DNA of 64,000 nucleotides from Mycoplasmatota bacterium (GTDB lineage Bacteria > Bacillota_I > Bacilli_A > Haloplasmatales > Haloplasmataceae): contig CP074573.1 in NCBI GenBank assembly GCA_018394295.1, forward strand, positions 1,426,001 to 1,490,000. Reading direction: 5' to 3'. The notes below the pieces were generated by a model. The model did not search any database. It had not been told where the DNA came from and saw nothing but the letters and a program-made list of their open reading frames with translations. How positions within the stretch are numbered: position 1 is the stretch's first letter; the number at the start of each line of letters is the position of its first letter. Both the position numbers and the translations under genes were made by a program. Of the stretch, positions 1-9,749 are shown piece after piece.

Positions 1-600
1 AACAAAACTGGAAGCAACATATACTAAATATCTTGAAAGGTTAAATACGCCATCAATTGAAATTGTTGTCCAAATATCCATTAGTAATGAAAACATTACA
101 CCGCCTAGTATACCAATTACTATGAGCAAAATGACATTTGGTTTTTCATTTCTTTTAAAAATTAAACCAGCAATTAAACCGATAAAGCCCCACACAAACA
201 TTTGAAAGGGTGTCCAAGGTCCTTGTCCATAATACATGTTAGATACTAAAGCCGAAAATGAACCTGTTAAAAAACCGGCTTCTGAACCAAAGGCAATTGC
301 GGTAATTATTACGATTGCGGTAACTGGTTTAAAACCTGGAATTGGAGCAAATATTAACCTTCCAACAACTGAAATTGTTATCATTACTGCTATAACAATA
401 AGTTCTCTTGATTCATATTTATTTTTTTCAAAACGAATAAAAAACGGTATACAAGAAAAAATGGCTATTCCCATGGAAATTATATTATATTTTCTGTCGT
501 TAAATAATATAACGCCAATAGCTATCATTAAAGGTATTATAATAGCATATATAACTAAACTTATAATAAATTTTTTACTTATCTTTTTTTCTTTATCCAT
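1..600 (-). CDS. ECF transporter S component (cobalamin CbrT-like), 3' part cut by window edge
   Basis: Membrane substrate-binding (S) subunit of an energy-coupling-factor importer. The reverse complement from the ATG at 598-600 stays open to the window edge (200 codons), so the C-terminus lies outside. Hydrophobic helices alternate with short loops. The segment GFKPVTAIVIITAIAFGSEA followed by GFLTGSFSALVSNMYYGQGP and WTPFQMFVWGF is typical of S components found beside DUF4430 genes. It overlaps the ATPase stop by 8 bp and has a GGTGAA ribosome site. It is the sixth gene of an operon behind a cobalamin riboswitch, so cobalamin or another corrinoid is the likely cargo; that assignment is inference from context, since S components diverge fast. 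Confidence 0.8.
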   Translation of the reverse strand, partial: MDKEKKISKKFIISLVIYAIIIPLMIAIGVILFNDRKYNIISMGIAIFSCIPFFIRFEKNKYESRELIVIAVMITISVVGRLIFAPIPGFKPVTAIVIITAIAFGSEAGFLTGSFSALVSNMYYGQGPWTPFQMFVWGFIGLIAGLIFKRNEKPNVILLIVIGILGGVMFSLLMDIWTTISIDGVFNLSRYLVYVASSFV

Positions 601-2272
601 AAATTTCACCATTTTCCCTACATAAACGAATCACCATATCGCAAGTGATAGTATTACTATACAACTGTCTTGAAATTCTTGAAGCTGCTGTTGTATAGTA
701 ACTGTTCTTTGAAAAGAAGTCGACTGGTGTTTCTACAGAAACGATTTGCCCATCAAAGAACATTGCACATCTATCAGCATGCTCAGCAGCAAATTCGATG
801 TCGTGCGTTACCATTACAATAGTAATTCCTTCTTGTTTTAGTTGTGCTAATATATCCGCTAAAACTTTTTTCGAATAAGCATCAATACCTTTCGTTGGCT
901 CATCAAGTAGTATAATTTTGGGCTTCATCAGTAGTATTTTCGCAAAAGCAGCTTTTTGTTGCTCACCACCACTTAGATCATATGGATGTCTATTATACAA
1001 ATGCTCAATTTCAAGTTTTTCTGTTATATCTGCTATCATTTCTTTACTTTCTTTTTTATCATATTCCATGATTTTTGTTACTTCAAGCAAATCTTCATAA
1101 ACCGTACTTTTAACAAAAAGTGTCTGAGGATTTTGTGGTAAAGAAGCTATATTATTTCTATATAGACTATTTTTATTATACTCCTTTATCTTCTTACCCC
1201 AAATTCTTAGTTTACCTCTATATAGTCTTTTAAGTCCATTTAAAATCTTTAAAGTGGTTGTTTTTCCCGCACCATTTCCTCCTAAAATACAGATCATTTC
1301 GTTTTTGTATACTTTTAAATTTAATCCAGAAAGTACATCCGGTAAATCTCTTTCATATCTAAAATAACCTTCAGCTATCTCTAACGCAATCTCTCTATTT
1401 TCGTAGTTTAGTTTATCTATCTTAAGTGATTTTACCTCAGTATTAAAATGTTTATTTAAGAAGTCCTTACCTTCTCTTACAGTTAACGGACACTCATCAT
1501 CAATATCAAATTGATTAAAAATTCTGATACTTGATGGCATACCTAAATTCATTTTATGACCATTTATGTTTTTTAATTTCTTACCTACTTCACGAGGAGA
1601 ATCAATTAATAACACCCGTGCTTTATCCATCAAGATAGCTTTGCTTGCAATCGGAAAAACTTCTTCTAGTCGATGTTCAACTAATAAGATGGTAATTCCT
1701 AATTCATTATTTATCTTTTTTAAAGTTGCAATAAATTCAGATGCAGCTATCGGGTCTAATTGACTTGTTGGTTCATCTAAAATAATCACTTTTGGTTGCA
1801 TAACCATGATGGATGCTAGAATTAGAAGTTGTTTTTGTCCGCCACTTAATTCACTCGTTTTCTTTCTATACCAATCACTAATCCCGAAAAAGCCAGATAT
1901 TTCAGCGACCTTACGCCTTATTACACTAATAGATTCCCCCATGTTTTCTAGTCCAAAAGCAAGTTCATGCCAAACTTTATCTGTTACAATCTGATTATCA
2001 GGGTTTTGCATAACAAAACCAATATCAGTAACTGAGATTCGTTCATCTAGAGCTGAAATATCAGTCCCATTATACAATACTTCACCACTCTTTTCTCCAT
2101 AAGGCGCTAGTTGCTTCTTAAATAATTTAAGAAGCGTTGTTTTCCCGCAGCCTGATTCACCACATAAGACAACAAATTCACCCTCATTAATTTTAAAGTT
2201 AACATTGTCTAGTACTTTTTCCTTAGTGGAATTATATTTAAATGTTAGATCTTTGACTTCAAGTACAGCCAT
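593..2272 (-). CDS. Fused double ATP-binding protein of ECF importer (EcfA1-EcfA2)
   Basis: Energising subunit of the ECF importer, acting on the cytoplasmic face. Two complete ABC ATPase domains lie in one 559-aa chain. The first has Walker A GESGCGKTT near residue 39, signature SELSGGQKQ and Walker B VIILDEPTSQLD. The second has Walker A GGNGAGKTT near residue 330, signature YDLSGGEQQK and Walker B IILLDEPTKGID. Many ECF systems use two separate EcfA proteins; here they are fused. The start has a clear AAGGAGA site and lies inside the 3' end of the ecfT gene (28-bp overlap), indicating translational coupling. A fused ATPase next to its own T and S genes suggests a dedicated group I importer. 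Confidence 0.93.
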   Translation of the reverse strand: MAVLEVKDLTFKYNSTKEKVLDNVNFKINEGEFVVLCGESGCGKTTLLKLFKKQLAPYGEKSGEVLYNGTDISALDERISVTDIGFVMQNPDNQIVTDKVWHELAFGLENMGESISVIRRKVAEISGFFGISDWYRKKTSELSGGQKQLLILASIMVMQPKVIILDEPTSQLDPIAASEFIATLKKINNELGITILLVEHRLEEVFPIASKAILMDKARVLLIDSPREVGKKLKNINGHKMNLGMPSSIRIFNQFDIDDECPLTVREGKDFLNKHFNTEVKSLKIDKLNYENREIALEIAEGYFRYERDLPDVLSGLNLKVYKNEMICILGGNGAGKTTTLKILNGLKRLYRGKLRIWGKKIKEYNKNSLYRNNIASLPQNPQTLFVKSTVYEDLLEVTKIMEYDKKESKEMIADITEKLEIEHLYNRHPYDLSGGEQQKAAFAKILLMKPKIILLDEPTKGIDAYSKKVLADILAQLKQEGITIVMVTHDIEFAAEHADRCAMFFDGQIVSVETPVDFFSKNSYYTTAASRISRQLYSNTITCDMVIRLCRENGEIYG

Positions 2273-3126
2273 AAAATATTCTCCTTAATCTCTAGTATTG
2301 TAGTAAGTATCATAAGTAAAAACAACCCAATATATAACACAATAGCTAAGCAGCTAATATTTATTGTACTCATCGTAGGATAAAGCAAATAATCTCCAAA
2401 GTCTGCAAACATTAAGCCATATACAAGTATTGTAAGCATTCCTATTATAATCGCTAAAATACTATCTTTACTTGTCCAAATAAAGATTGAATAGCTAGTT
2501 CTCCCTTTTAATCCATAACCCCTTGCTCTCATTGAATCCGCTGTTTCTACTGAGTTCTCTAAGCTCCAAGTGATTAAAATAGACAGCACACGCATTTTAC
2601 TCCTTATTTTATCTACATAACTTTTAGATGCATAAATACCAAGTGCTTTTTGTGAATCATTAATAGCAATAAATTGTTTTTTAAATTTAGGAATGAAACT
2701 TAATACCATAGAAAGTAATAATGACAATTTAGGAGCGATTCTACCAAATAAATAAATAAATTTATCACTAGTCATAACCTCATTGTAGCATTTAAACCAA
2801 TAAAATATAGACATAATCATCATAGCTGCAAATAAACCATAGAGTATTGCCTCTAAGGTTACTGGATTATCATTTAGAAAAAATAATATCGTTTCTCCTT
2901 TATGAACAAATAGTGGATTAGTAAGAGCAATGATAATTAGAATTGGTAAACTATATAATAAACTCTTTACGAGCTCTTTAATACCTATCAACATGCCACA
3001 GAAAAGAATACTAGAAACAAAAGATATGGTAATTAATACAGGGTTCATTGTAAACATTGTTATAAAAATTACCCCTAAAAAATAAATAAATAATAGTATA
3101 GGATGATAGCCCTCAAAGCATTTCAT
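2245..3126 (-). CDS. ECF transporter T component (EcfT)
   Basis: Integral membrane scaffold that couples the ATPases to the S component. 293 aa with several hydrophobic helices in the N-terminal half and a final C-terminal helix. The motif DSMRARGYGLKGR near residue 197 is the conserved Ala-Arg-Gly coupling motif that docks on the ATPase. It begins immediately downstream of the DUF4430 gene stop and overlaps the ATPase gene. Its place between the surface binding proteins and the ATPase gene supports one transcript and one function. Confidence 0.9.
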   Translation of the reverse strand: MKCFEGYHPILLFIYFLGVIFITMFTMNPVLITISFVSSILFCGMLIGIKELVKSLLYSLPILIIIALTNPLFVHKGETILFFLNDNPVTLEAILYGLFAAMMIMSIFYWFKCYNEVMTSDKFIYLFGRIAPKLSLLLSMVLSFIPKFKKQFIAINDSQKALGIYASKSYVDKIRSKMRVLSILITWSLENSVETADSMRARGYGLKGRTSYSIFIWTSKDSILAIIIGMLTILVYGLMFADFGDYLLYPTMSTINISCLAIVLYIGLFLLMILTTILEIKENILWLYLKSKI

Positions 3127-3666
3127 TTACCCCACCTCCCAATCATTACCTACATCTCGTCCTAAATCACAGGTATAAACCCATTCAATAACATCTCCAT
3201 CTTTTAATACATATTTACTACTTCCATAGTTGGGAAATTCACCATTTACCAGATACATCCACCCTGATAAAGGTCCACAACTAAATTCATACAAGTGGTT
3301 TATACCTTGAATATAATTACTACCAAAATTTGTTGAATAAGTGTGTTCCATATGAATACGATTGTGTCTTGTTGCTCGATCTAAAATATCAAAAACTGTA
3401 TCGCCAGGTCTTAAAACATATTCAGTTTGAGCAAGAATTACACCATCACTTGGCACATATTTTTCAAATTTTAAACTATCATCTAAATCATCCCAATTGT
3501 TTAATATAGTCTCACATTTTATAGACAAAAAAACAGTCTCACTTTCTTCTGTTATATCATCAATATGAGTTAAATAGTAGTCTTCAACTGATTGGATTTT
3601 TGTTCCGTTAAATAGCAGAACTAATAGAAAAATAACGACACAAATAGCGACCAGATCTTTCTTCAT
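3127..3666 (-). CDS. Membrane-anchored DUF4430 (transcobalamin C-terminal-like) protein
   Basis: Secreted or membrane-anchored protein of 179 aa. One N-terminal hydrophobic helix (about residues 4-22, no lipobox cysteine) is followed by an extracytoplasmic domain ending in GPLSGWMYLVNGEFPNYGSS and YVLKDGDVIEWVYTCDLGRD. The GWMY-VN-FPN and DGDVI-W-Y-GRD blocks are the signature of the DUF4430 family, the beta domain that forms the C-terminal half of human transcobalamin and intrinsic factor. I place the start at the ATG at 3666 (GAGG six bases upstream) rather than the in-frame GTG twelve bases earlier, which lies within the neighbouring gene. One base separates it from the upstream stop, so it is co-translated with the alpha/alpha-domain protein. 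Likely role: part of a corrinoid capture complex. Confidence 0.82.
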   Translation of the reverse strand: MKKDLVAICVVIFLLVLLFNGTKIQSVEDYYLTHIDDITEESETVFLSIKCETILNNWDDLDDSLKFEKYVPSDGVILAQTEYVLRPGDTVFDILDRATRHNRIHMEHTYSTNFGSNYIQGINHLYEFSCGPLSGWMYLVNGEFPNYGSSKYVLKDGDVIEWVYTCDLGRDVGNDWEVG

Positions 3667-3667
3667 A

Positions 3668-5539
3668 CTATTCCTCACTCTCTGGCATAAATTTTTCTAA
3701 CCTTTTTTTCTTTCTATGTCTAATATTTAAAACGATATAGACTGAAAGACTGATAGCTACTATTCCTAAAACACTACCTATATACAGAGCAGTTGTTAAA
3801 TTATCAACTTGAGTTTTTGATTTTAATAAATCTTCATAATGAGTAATCTTCGTTTTATCATAATTTGATAATGCATTATATCTATTAACTAATTCATTTA
3901 TCGTTTCCTTATCCTTTAGTCCTATATTGTCAAAAGGATGTAATTTATCTTGAATTTCTTCATTTATTCTATCTATTTCTGCTTGAATAGCTAAAATTTC
4001 ATTATATGTCATATCTAACTTGATTTTGTAAGTTTCTTTACCTTCAAACGCCTCAGAATGTTCCAAAATATAGCGCAAATTAACAACCTCAACATAGTAC
4101 TTAGTTGTTAAGTCTTCACTTTTTGGCAAGTTATTAGTAGCTATTTTATTACTCTCAGTAAAATAAAGAATTATATCTTCTTCTCCGCTATTATTTCCAC
4201 TATAATTTAATTTCTCATTTGGCAATTTTAAGTTATATTTCTTTGTATATTTAGATAAAATCCAATAATTAGATATATAAGATCTATCAAGGGTTGGAAC
4301 TGAATAATACAACTGTAATGCATCTTCAACCTCACTCTTGGTTGAAGTATCATTTAAGTTATTAATTGAATTAATGGTATTATCAAGTACTTGTCTTTCA
4401 TCTGTTGTAAACTCTGTTCTCATATCATAAAGAGTGCGCATATTGTTACTAAATCTATAAAGAGAAACTAAAGAATATAATGTTTGCTCACTAGCCATCG
4501 TATTAGCTTCATCAGGTTTTGATGATGGATTGTCAGGGTCATAGGTAAAGGAATGTAAAAATCCACCATTATCAAGTCTATATTTCATAATACCATCAAT
4601 TAAGGTGTTACCATTTTTAATAAATCTTGGATCCGTTTCAGGATTAATACCTAAGCTACAAAGTGCAACTAAGACCTGATCCGTACTTTCAACATTTTGC
4701 ATTCCCCAACTAGAAAAATCACCATCATCAGTTTGTACACTAGATAGCAAAGCAATGCATTCATCGATTACTTGCTTGACAGATTTTTCCATCGTTATAT
4801 ATTGATTATTATCATCTTTTATTTTACTAGAGGTATAAGAGAAAACGATCTCACTATTGTAGTAGGGTGCTAAGGCTTGCATAGCCATTGCGGTTATATC
4901 AGGGTCTGATACCTTACCAGATAGTGCAAATCCACCATCTACAAGTTGTGTCTTTAATATTTCAACGATAAAATCTTGTCTTGTATGATAAGCATCCTCT
5001 GGCACCTCATATCTACTGCTGTCTAGCGCTATTAAAGACCAAATCCAACCATTGATTCCCTGTCTACCTGGGGATGCAGTTCCCCCTCTATTGTATGTGC
5101 CATCAGCAATCAAATCTATTGGATTCCCATTATATTCACCAATAGCAGTAGGGTTTCCACCCATAGCTGTTACCGCAAGTGAAATTCTATGCCACTCAGT
5201 AGCTTTTGCTTTATGCAACTTATATGGTGTTTGATATCTTTCATTTATCTTATCAGTTATAACGGCAAGGTAAGCATTATAATCATCAGAATAATTGTAT
5301 CTACCTAAACCGATTGGATACCAGTCTCCAGGCGTAGTTCCAGCAAACTGTAAGTAAGTACTATTGATTAGATTTTCTTCGTTTGTAGCACCAACATCTG
5401 ATTTTTTCCAATTTATAAGATCTTCTATTACTTCTTCTAAATCAAAATCTCTTTCCTTAGCAAATGCCGAATTGGCGGAAGGGAAACCCATTCCGCCAAT
5501 AAGTACAATTGCAATTAGCAGTAATACTAATCGTTTCAT
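3668..5539 (-). CDS. Secreted membrane-anchored alpha/alpha-barrel (squalene cyclase/prenyltransferase-like) protein
   Basis: 623-aa surface protein. A signal peptide (residues 1-27) is followed by helical repeats of the terpene-cyclase/prenyltransferase fold at about 60-390; recurring glycine-rich turns include DGGFALSGKVSDPDITAMAM, DDGDFSSWGM and DNGGFLHSFTYDPD. A helical linker follows, then a C-terminal membrane helix (about 580-605) and a basic tail HRKKKR, so the domain faces outward. Catalytic Asp-rich motifs of real cyclases are not evident; in transcobalamins the same fold binds B12. It overlaps the lipoprotein gene by 4 bp and is followed after 1 bp by the DUF4430 gene. Together these two proteins reproduce the two-domain layout of transcobalamin on separate chains. 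Enzymatic activity looks unlikely; ligand binding is inferred. Confidence 0.8.
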   Translation of the reverse strand: MKRLVLLLIAIVLIGGMGFPSANSAFAKERDFDLEEVIEDLINWKKSDVGATNEENLINSTYLQFAGTTPGDWYPIGLGRYNYSDDYNAYLAVITDKINERYQTPYKLHKAKATEWHRISLAVTAMGGNPTAIGEYNGNPIDLIADGTYNRGGTASPGRQGINGWIWSLIALDSSRYEVPEDAYHTRQDFIVEILKTQLVDGGFALSGKVSDPDITAMAMQALAPYYNSEIVFSYTSSKIKDDNNQYITMEKSVKQVIDECIALLSSVQTDDGDFSSWGMQNVESTDQVLVALCSLGINPETDPRFIKNGNTLIDGIMKYRLDNGGFLHSFTYDPDNPSSKPDEANTMASEQTLYSLVSLYRFSNNMRTLYDMRTEFTTDERQVLDNTINSINNLNDTSTKSEVEDALQLYYSVPTLDRSYISNYWILSKYTKKYNLKLPNEKLNYSGNNSGEEDIILYFTESNKIATNNLPKSEDLTTKYYVEVVNLRYILEHSEAFEGKETYKIKLDMTYNEILAIQAEIDRINEEIQDKLHPFDNIGLKDKETINELVNRYNALSNYDKTKITHYEDLLKSKTQVDNLTTALYIGSVLGIVAISLSVYIVLNIRHRKKKRLEKFMPESEE

Positions 5540-8500
5540 TGTATATCATCCTTGTATGCCTCGTAAAGATTTTGGTAAGCTACATCTAAAGCAGCTTGAG
5601 TCGTTCCAATTTCCTGAATAGCTACATAAGCATCCGTGTATGCTTGTTCTTGTGGAAGACCTAAGGTATTAATTTGAGCAAGTAAAGCTGTCAACTCAGC
5701 TTTATTAACGTCTTCAAAGAAATTTTCTCCCCAGAAACCACCAACACCAATATCACGACCATAACCAAATAATGTAAATTGAACTCTAATTACATCTCCA
5801 TCTTGTGGATTATAATCAGCAAAACCAACATTAGGGAATACATCATTTACTGAATACATCCAACCAGACATATAAGTATATTCAAATTCACCTAATGTAT
5901 TATTATCAGATGGTGTATCAATCGAACCACCCTCTTCTTCTATTTTCTGTCTTAATACTTCTGGTGTATTATCTTGATGTGTAAATCCTTCTATCTGTGA
6001 CAAATAAAAACCACTGTCTAAACTTCCACTAGATTGATAAGTATAACCATTTTCTACCTCTAAAACATAGGCAAGTAAATAAGAACCATTAAGACCTTCT
6101 TCCATTCTATCAATATCTATAGAACCAAAGAAATGCTCACTCATTGCACTTAAATAATTATCATCTAATGTAATAACCATAGGCTCAACAAGATAGCCAC
6201 AACCGATTGTGTGCGCTTCTACTGCCATCGTAACTGTAGTAGGACCTTTTTCATAATAGACCGTATAAGTAACTGTTTTAGAATAACCATTTGCTGTAGC
6301 CGTAATAGTAATAATATTTTCGTATTCAACAAACTCTAAACTATAGCTTGTCTTTTCTACATCATCCCAATTCATCAAGACGTTTTCTCCATTGCAGATT
6401 ATTACGACATCACTACTGTTAATCTTATTTCCAGCTTTGTCTTTTGCCCAAATATCAAAGGTTAGTTTACTGTTAGTGTAAGTTTTTCCCTCTTCAAGAT
6501 TTGAGACAATAGTAGGTGCATTTTCTAATTCTTCTTGAGTAAGTTCTGCATCAGTTTTAACAAGATCAATGATGGCCTTAGCATCACTTAAAGCATTAGC
6601 TATCTCACTAGAACTTATCGCATTGTCAATCGCTAATTTCCCATCAGCAATTAAATTTGTTATCTCTAGTTGTTGTTCATCTCTATAATCATTAAGAGTT
6701 ACATAGTTTTCTAATTCAGTCTTAGCATCAGTCTTTAATGTGTCATAATTTACTTGAGTTACTGCTAATACATAACCTGAATCATTTTTATAATATAAAA
6801 CACCGTCTTTACTTGCGATTATGCTTGTAATACAGTATTGTTGTTGTGCTGAATCAGGTATAAATAAATCATAACCATTCGCTTCAGTTTGTCCTGGTTT
6901 ATCTGTTATTGCATAAATTCCACCTGGATAACCATTATAAGTAGAATAGATATACAATGTATCATCTTCTCCAAGGTACGCTGTAGAAAGAAGTAATGAG
7001 TTTTGTGGATAGGCAGACATATCTGCCGTGTAAATTAACTCTAAGTTTTCTGTATCGATTACTGCTAACTTACCACTTGAAAAGCCTTGTCCTAATCCAA
7101 TATATACTCTTCCATTATACACTACTGGTGTACTTGTACTCTGCCATCCTGATAATACCTCTACAGATTCTAAATTACTAATTTCTCCTGTTGTACTATC
7201 TACTGTTGCAGAATATAAATATGCATTCTTACTTGTAAAGTATATCTTATTATTTTCTTCATCATAGGCGATGCTTGAACGTTGATCACCTGTTATATCA
7301 AGTGCACTGATGATTTCTCCAGTGATTTTATTAAAAGCGTATAGCTTAGCTGAATCACTATCATAACTAGATGTTCCATCATCTGTTCCAACTATAACTG
7401 CATCTCCGATAACTACTGAACCTGCCCAATAGAAACCACCTGCTTGTGTATGTGTCCAACTTGATAATTTTTCTTCATTAGTAGATGTTGTATCCTCATC
7501 TGTGATTGATATACAAACAAAGTTTGCATCTTTTGTTTCACTATTCCAAAAGCCTGTATAAATATATCCATCTGAGTAAGTGATTGGAGATAGAGATTGA
7601 CCAACTAATGCATCGTGGTAAATCCAAAGTGATTCTAATGTTTTGGCATTAAACGCTTGGATTCTACCATTACTTAGTGGCACAAAAATCATTCCTTCTG
7701 CATAAGTCGCTGGTGTATAACCCCAGTTTGTTGCAGCTACCATTGTACCTCTTGCAATTTCATCTCCTGTTTCTAAATTATATTTTATTATTGATGTACC
7801 TGCCATTACTATCAAACTATCATCAACAATAATTTGGATACTTGGTGCATCAGTCCAACCTGTTGCTACTTTTTTAGCCCAAAGCAATTCTCCTTCTATT
7901 GGAGTTAATGCATCTGTAATTCCCATATTGGCATTACTGTTTCTAAAGTTATACCAATCAGATGTTACCGATGTCGGCTGATTACCAACTGGTGCTACTA
8001 ATGTAATTTCTATTACACCACCATTTACGTCAATCGTACCAGTCTGTGCTACAAAACCTGTCTTAGTTACTTGATAGGTGTATTCATTCATTCCATCTAA
8101 TAAATAATACCCATCAACAGCGCTAACCAAAGTATTTTCGCTATCAAATACTCTAATAATTGCTTCATCTTCATTAATTTCAAATTTTGCTCGTGCATCT
8201 ATATTCAGTTCAATGATACCAGATATAGTATTGTAGTTTTCTGTATCAGTTGGTGTAAATATCCATTCACACTCATTTTCTCCTATTTCCATTGTGTAGG
8301 TAGAATTTACCCAGGTAAATGTACCTTCTACACTTGCCTCACCTGCATTTAATTGAGGTAAAGCACTTCCGTATAATAAACCTTCATTACTTGCCGTTGG
8401 ATTTGTGTTTATATTAGGTGTCGCTTTATCAGCAGATAAAACTAAAGTATCTGTCACTATATTATAATTATCTGTATCGTTTGGTGTAAATGTCCATTCA

Positions 8501-9327
8501 CATTCATTTTCACCTATTTCCATTGTATAGGCAGAATTAACCCAAGCAAAAGTACCTTCTACACTAGCTTCACCCGCAGTTATTTGAGGTAAGCTACTTC
8601 CATATACCAATTCTTCACTACTTACTACTGGATTTGAAATAATAGTTGGTATCGCTTTTTCAACGACTAGTGGTACAGATATTTTTACTGTTGAATTATC
8701 ATTATAAGTAAAAATCGCATTATATTCGCCAATATTTACAGTAGGTACAGTAGAAACTGTTTCCCAAGCCCACCCCTCAGGCAGATTAATGTCAGCTAAT
8801 GTGATATTTGGGTCATAGGTTATGTTATTTAAGTCAGGTGCACTTATTCCTGGATAAGCTGTTACTTGAATACTCACTTCTACTGTATTATAGTTTATTG
8901 TATCTTCTGGAGTGAATATCACAAGATAATCATTTACCCCCTCTAATAAAACTGAGTCAGCATTCTTCCATGTCCAACTATCAGGTATATCAATATCATT
9001 TAGTGTTTTAGCATCTACATAATCTGTAATTATGTTTGTAGGTTTTTGATAAGTCGGTGTTGTTTTAGATATTGACAATGATAAATTATAGACCTTTTTT
9101 GTTCCATCCTCTTTTGTAAAAATAGCTTTGTAGGTAGTTACATCAACCGTTGGAACGATGGTACTATCTTCCCATTCCCATCCTTCTGGTAATTCAACGC
9201 TAGCTAGTGTTCTTGTTGAATCATATTCTAATGAGTTCAAGCTTGGAAGTTCTACATTCTTAAAACAACCTGTCAATGCTAGCATAATTGCGAAAACAAT
9301 CAAAAATATAAATGGTTTCTTTTTCAT
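5536..9327 (-). CDS. Large lipoprotein: MBG-like repeats, PQQ-type beta-propeller, helical linker and DUF4430
   Basis: First gene of the corrinoid operon, 1263 aa. Signal peptide with lipobox LTGC puts the lipid anchor at Cys21. Residues about 30-230 hold divergent repeats with ATYDPNxTLxxIxLPxGWxW patterns. About 235-375 hold two near-identical MBG-type repeats (YGSxLPQxxAGEASVEGTF). About 455-815 form a propeller-like segment with recurring Trp/Gly blades (VYIGLGQGF, IYTGFWNSE). A helical FIVAR-like stretch (about 830-890) precedes an Ig-like domain and a DUF4430 domain at about 1020-1215 (SGWMYSVNDVFPNVGFADY, QDGDVIRVQFTLFGYGRDIG). GGGGAG ribosome site. Likely an exposed corrinoid-binding or corrinoid-protein-docking scaffold; the exact ligand is unknown. 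Confidence 0.8.
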   Translation of the reverse strand: MKKKPFIFLIVFAIMLALTGCFKNVELPSLNSLEYDSTRTLASVELPEGWEWEDSTIVPTVDVTTYKAIFTKEDGTKKVYNLSLSISKTTPTYQKPTNIITDYVDAKTLNDIDIPDSWTWKNADSVLLEGVNDYLVIFTPEDTINYNTVEVSIQVTAYPGISAPDLNNITYDPNITLADINLPEGWAWETVSTVPTVNIGEYNAIFTYNDNSTVKISVPLVVEKAIPTIISNPVVSSEELVYGSSLPQITAGEASVEGTFAWVNSAYTMEIGENECEWTFTPNDTDNYNIVTDTLVLSADKATPNINTNPTASNEGLLYGSALPQLNAGEASVEGTFTWVNSTYTMEIGENECEWIFTPTDTENYNTISGIIELNIDARAKFEINEDEAIIRVFDSENTLVSAVDGYYLLDGMNEYTYQVTKTGFVAQTGTIDVNGGVIEITLVAPVGNQPTSVTSDWYNFRNSNANMGITDALTPIEGELLWAKKVATGWTDAPSIQIIVDDSLIVMAGTSIIKYNLETGDEIARGTMVAATNWGYTPATYAEGMIFVPLSNGRIQAFNAKTLESLWIYHDALVGQSLSPITYSDGYIYTGFWNSETKDANFVCISITDEDTTSTNEEKLSSWTHTQAGGFYWAGSVVIGDAVIVGTDDGTSSYDSDSAKLYAFNKITGEIISALDITGDQRSSIAYDEENNKIYFTSKNAYLYSATVDSTTGEISNLESVEVLSGWQSTSTPVVYNGRVYIGLGQGFSSGKLAVIDTENLELIYTADMSAYPQNSLLLSTAYLGEDDTLYIYSTYNGYPGGIYAITDKPGQTEANGYDLFIPDSAQQQYCITSIIASKDGVLYYKNDSGYVLAVTQVNYDTLKTDAKTELENYVTLNDYRDEQQLEITNLIADGKLAIDNAISSSEIANALSDAKAIIDLVKTDAELTQEELENAPTIVSNLEEGKTYTNSKLTFDIWAKDKAGNKINSSDVVIICNGENVLMNWDDVEKTSYSLEFVEYENIITITATANGYSKTVTYTVYYEKGPTTVTMAVEAHTIGCGYLVEPMVITLDDNYLSAMSEHFFGSIDIDRMEEGLNGSYLLAYVLEVENGYTYQSSGSLDSGFYLSQIEGFTHQDNTPEVLRQKIEEEGGSIDTPSDNNTLGEFEYTYMSGWMYSVNDVFPNVGFADYNPQDGDVIRVQFTLFGYGRDIGVGGFWGENFFEDVNKAELTALLAQINTLGLPQEQAYTDAYVAIQEIGTTQAALDVAYQNLYEAYKDDIQ

Positions 9328-9444
9328 TTTGGAATCTCCCCTTTCTTATGTGTTAAAAGCATTAATTTTTTTATGTTATGAATTTGCTTTAACCCAATCT
9401 TTAATGAAACCTTGTTTAAGAGTGTTTTTTTTGTTCCAAAGAAC

Positions 9445-9474
9445 AAAAAAACCTCCCGACTAATCTCGGAAGGT
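9445..9474 (-). terminator. Riboswitch-linked intrinsic terminator
   Basis: On the minus strand ACCTTCCGA and TCGGGAGGT pair around a short ATTAG loop and are followed by a run of six T. It sits between the cobalamin aptamer and the first gene, the expected place for a transcription-attenuating expression platform. A second inverted repeat, TTTTTTGTTC / GAACAAAAAA, overlaps the T-run at 9425-9450 and may be an alternative fold. Confidence 0.75.
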
Positions 9475-9549
9475 AAATGAGCATAACTATTAAGCAATCA
9501 AAAATTTTTGACAGCAAAAATAAAAAAGCACACACCATTTCCCACCGAA

Positions 9550-9743
9550 ATGTTTGTTCACAAGTAATAAAGCAGGTCTCCTGACTTATGGCATCAAGTA
9601 CAGCTTTTTGTCTTCCCAAGATTACTCTCAGTGACTTAAGTAAAAAGCTATTAGCCAAATACAGTAGCGGGGGCTGTCACGGGCTCTCACCGTGTTCCCT
9701 TTTAATACATATTTCTATGTAACTTATATCACCTATTCAATTC
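9550..9743 (-). promoter_or_regulatory. Cobalamin riboswitch
   Basis: Minus strand carries the B12-box GTCAGGAGACCTGC at 9571-9584 and the central core CGGTGAGAGCCCGTGACAGC followed by CCCCGCTACTG (about 9663-9692), preceded by AAAAGGGAACA. These are the most conserved blocks of the adenosylcobalamin riboswitch family, in the right order and spacing. It lies between a sigma-A promoter and an intrinsic terminator, in front of the ECF/DUF4430 operon. High coenzyme B12 should favour termination. The outer limits are approximate. Confidence 0.93.
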
Positions 9744-9749
9744 GAACCA

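Noticed and set aside
236-625. 129-codon plus-strand frame
   Set aside because: Antisense shadow of the ECF S component, which continues off the window edge on the minus strand.
9416-9658. 80-codon minus-strand frame across the cobalamin riboswitch
   Set aside because: It is the riboswitch and terminator read as protein; there is no ribosome site.
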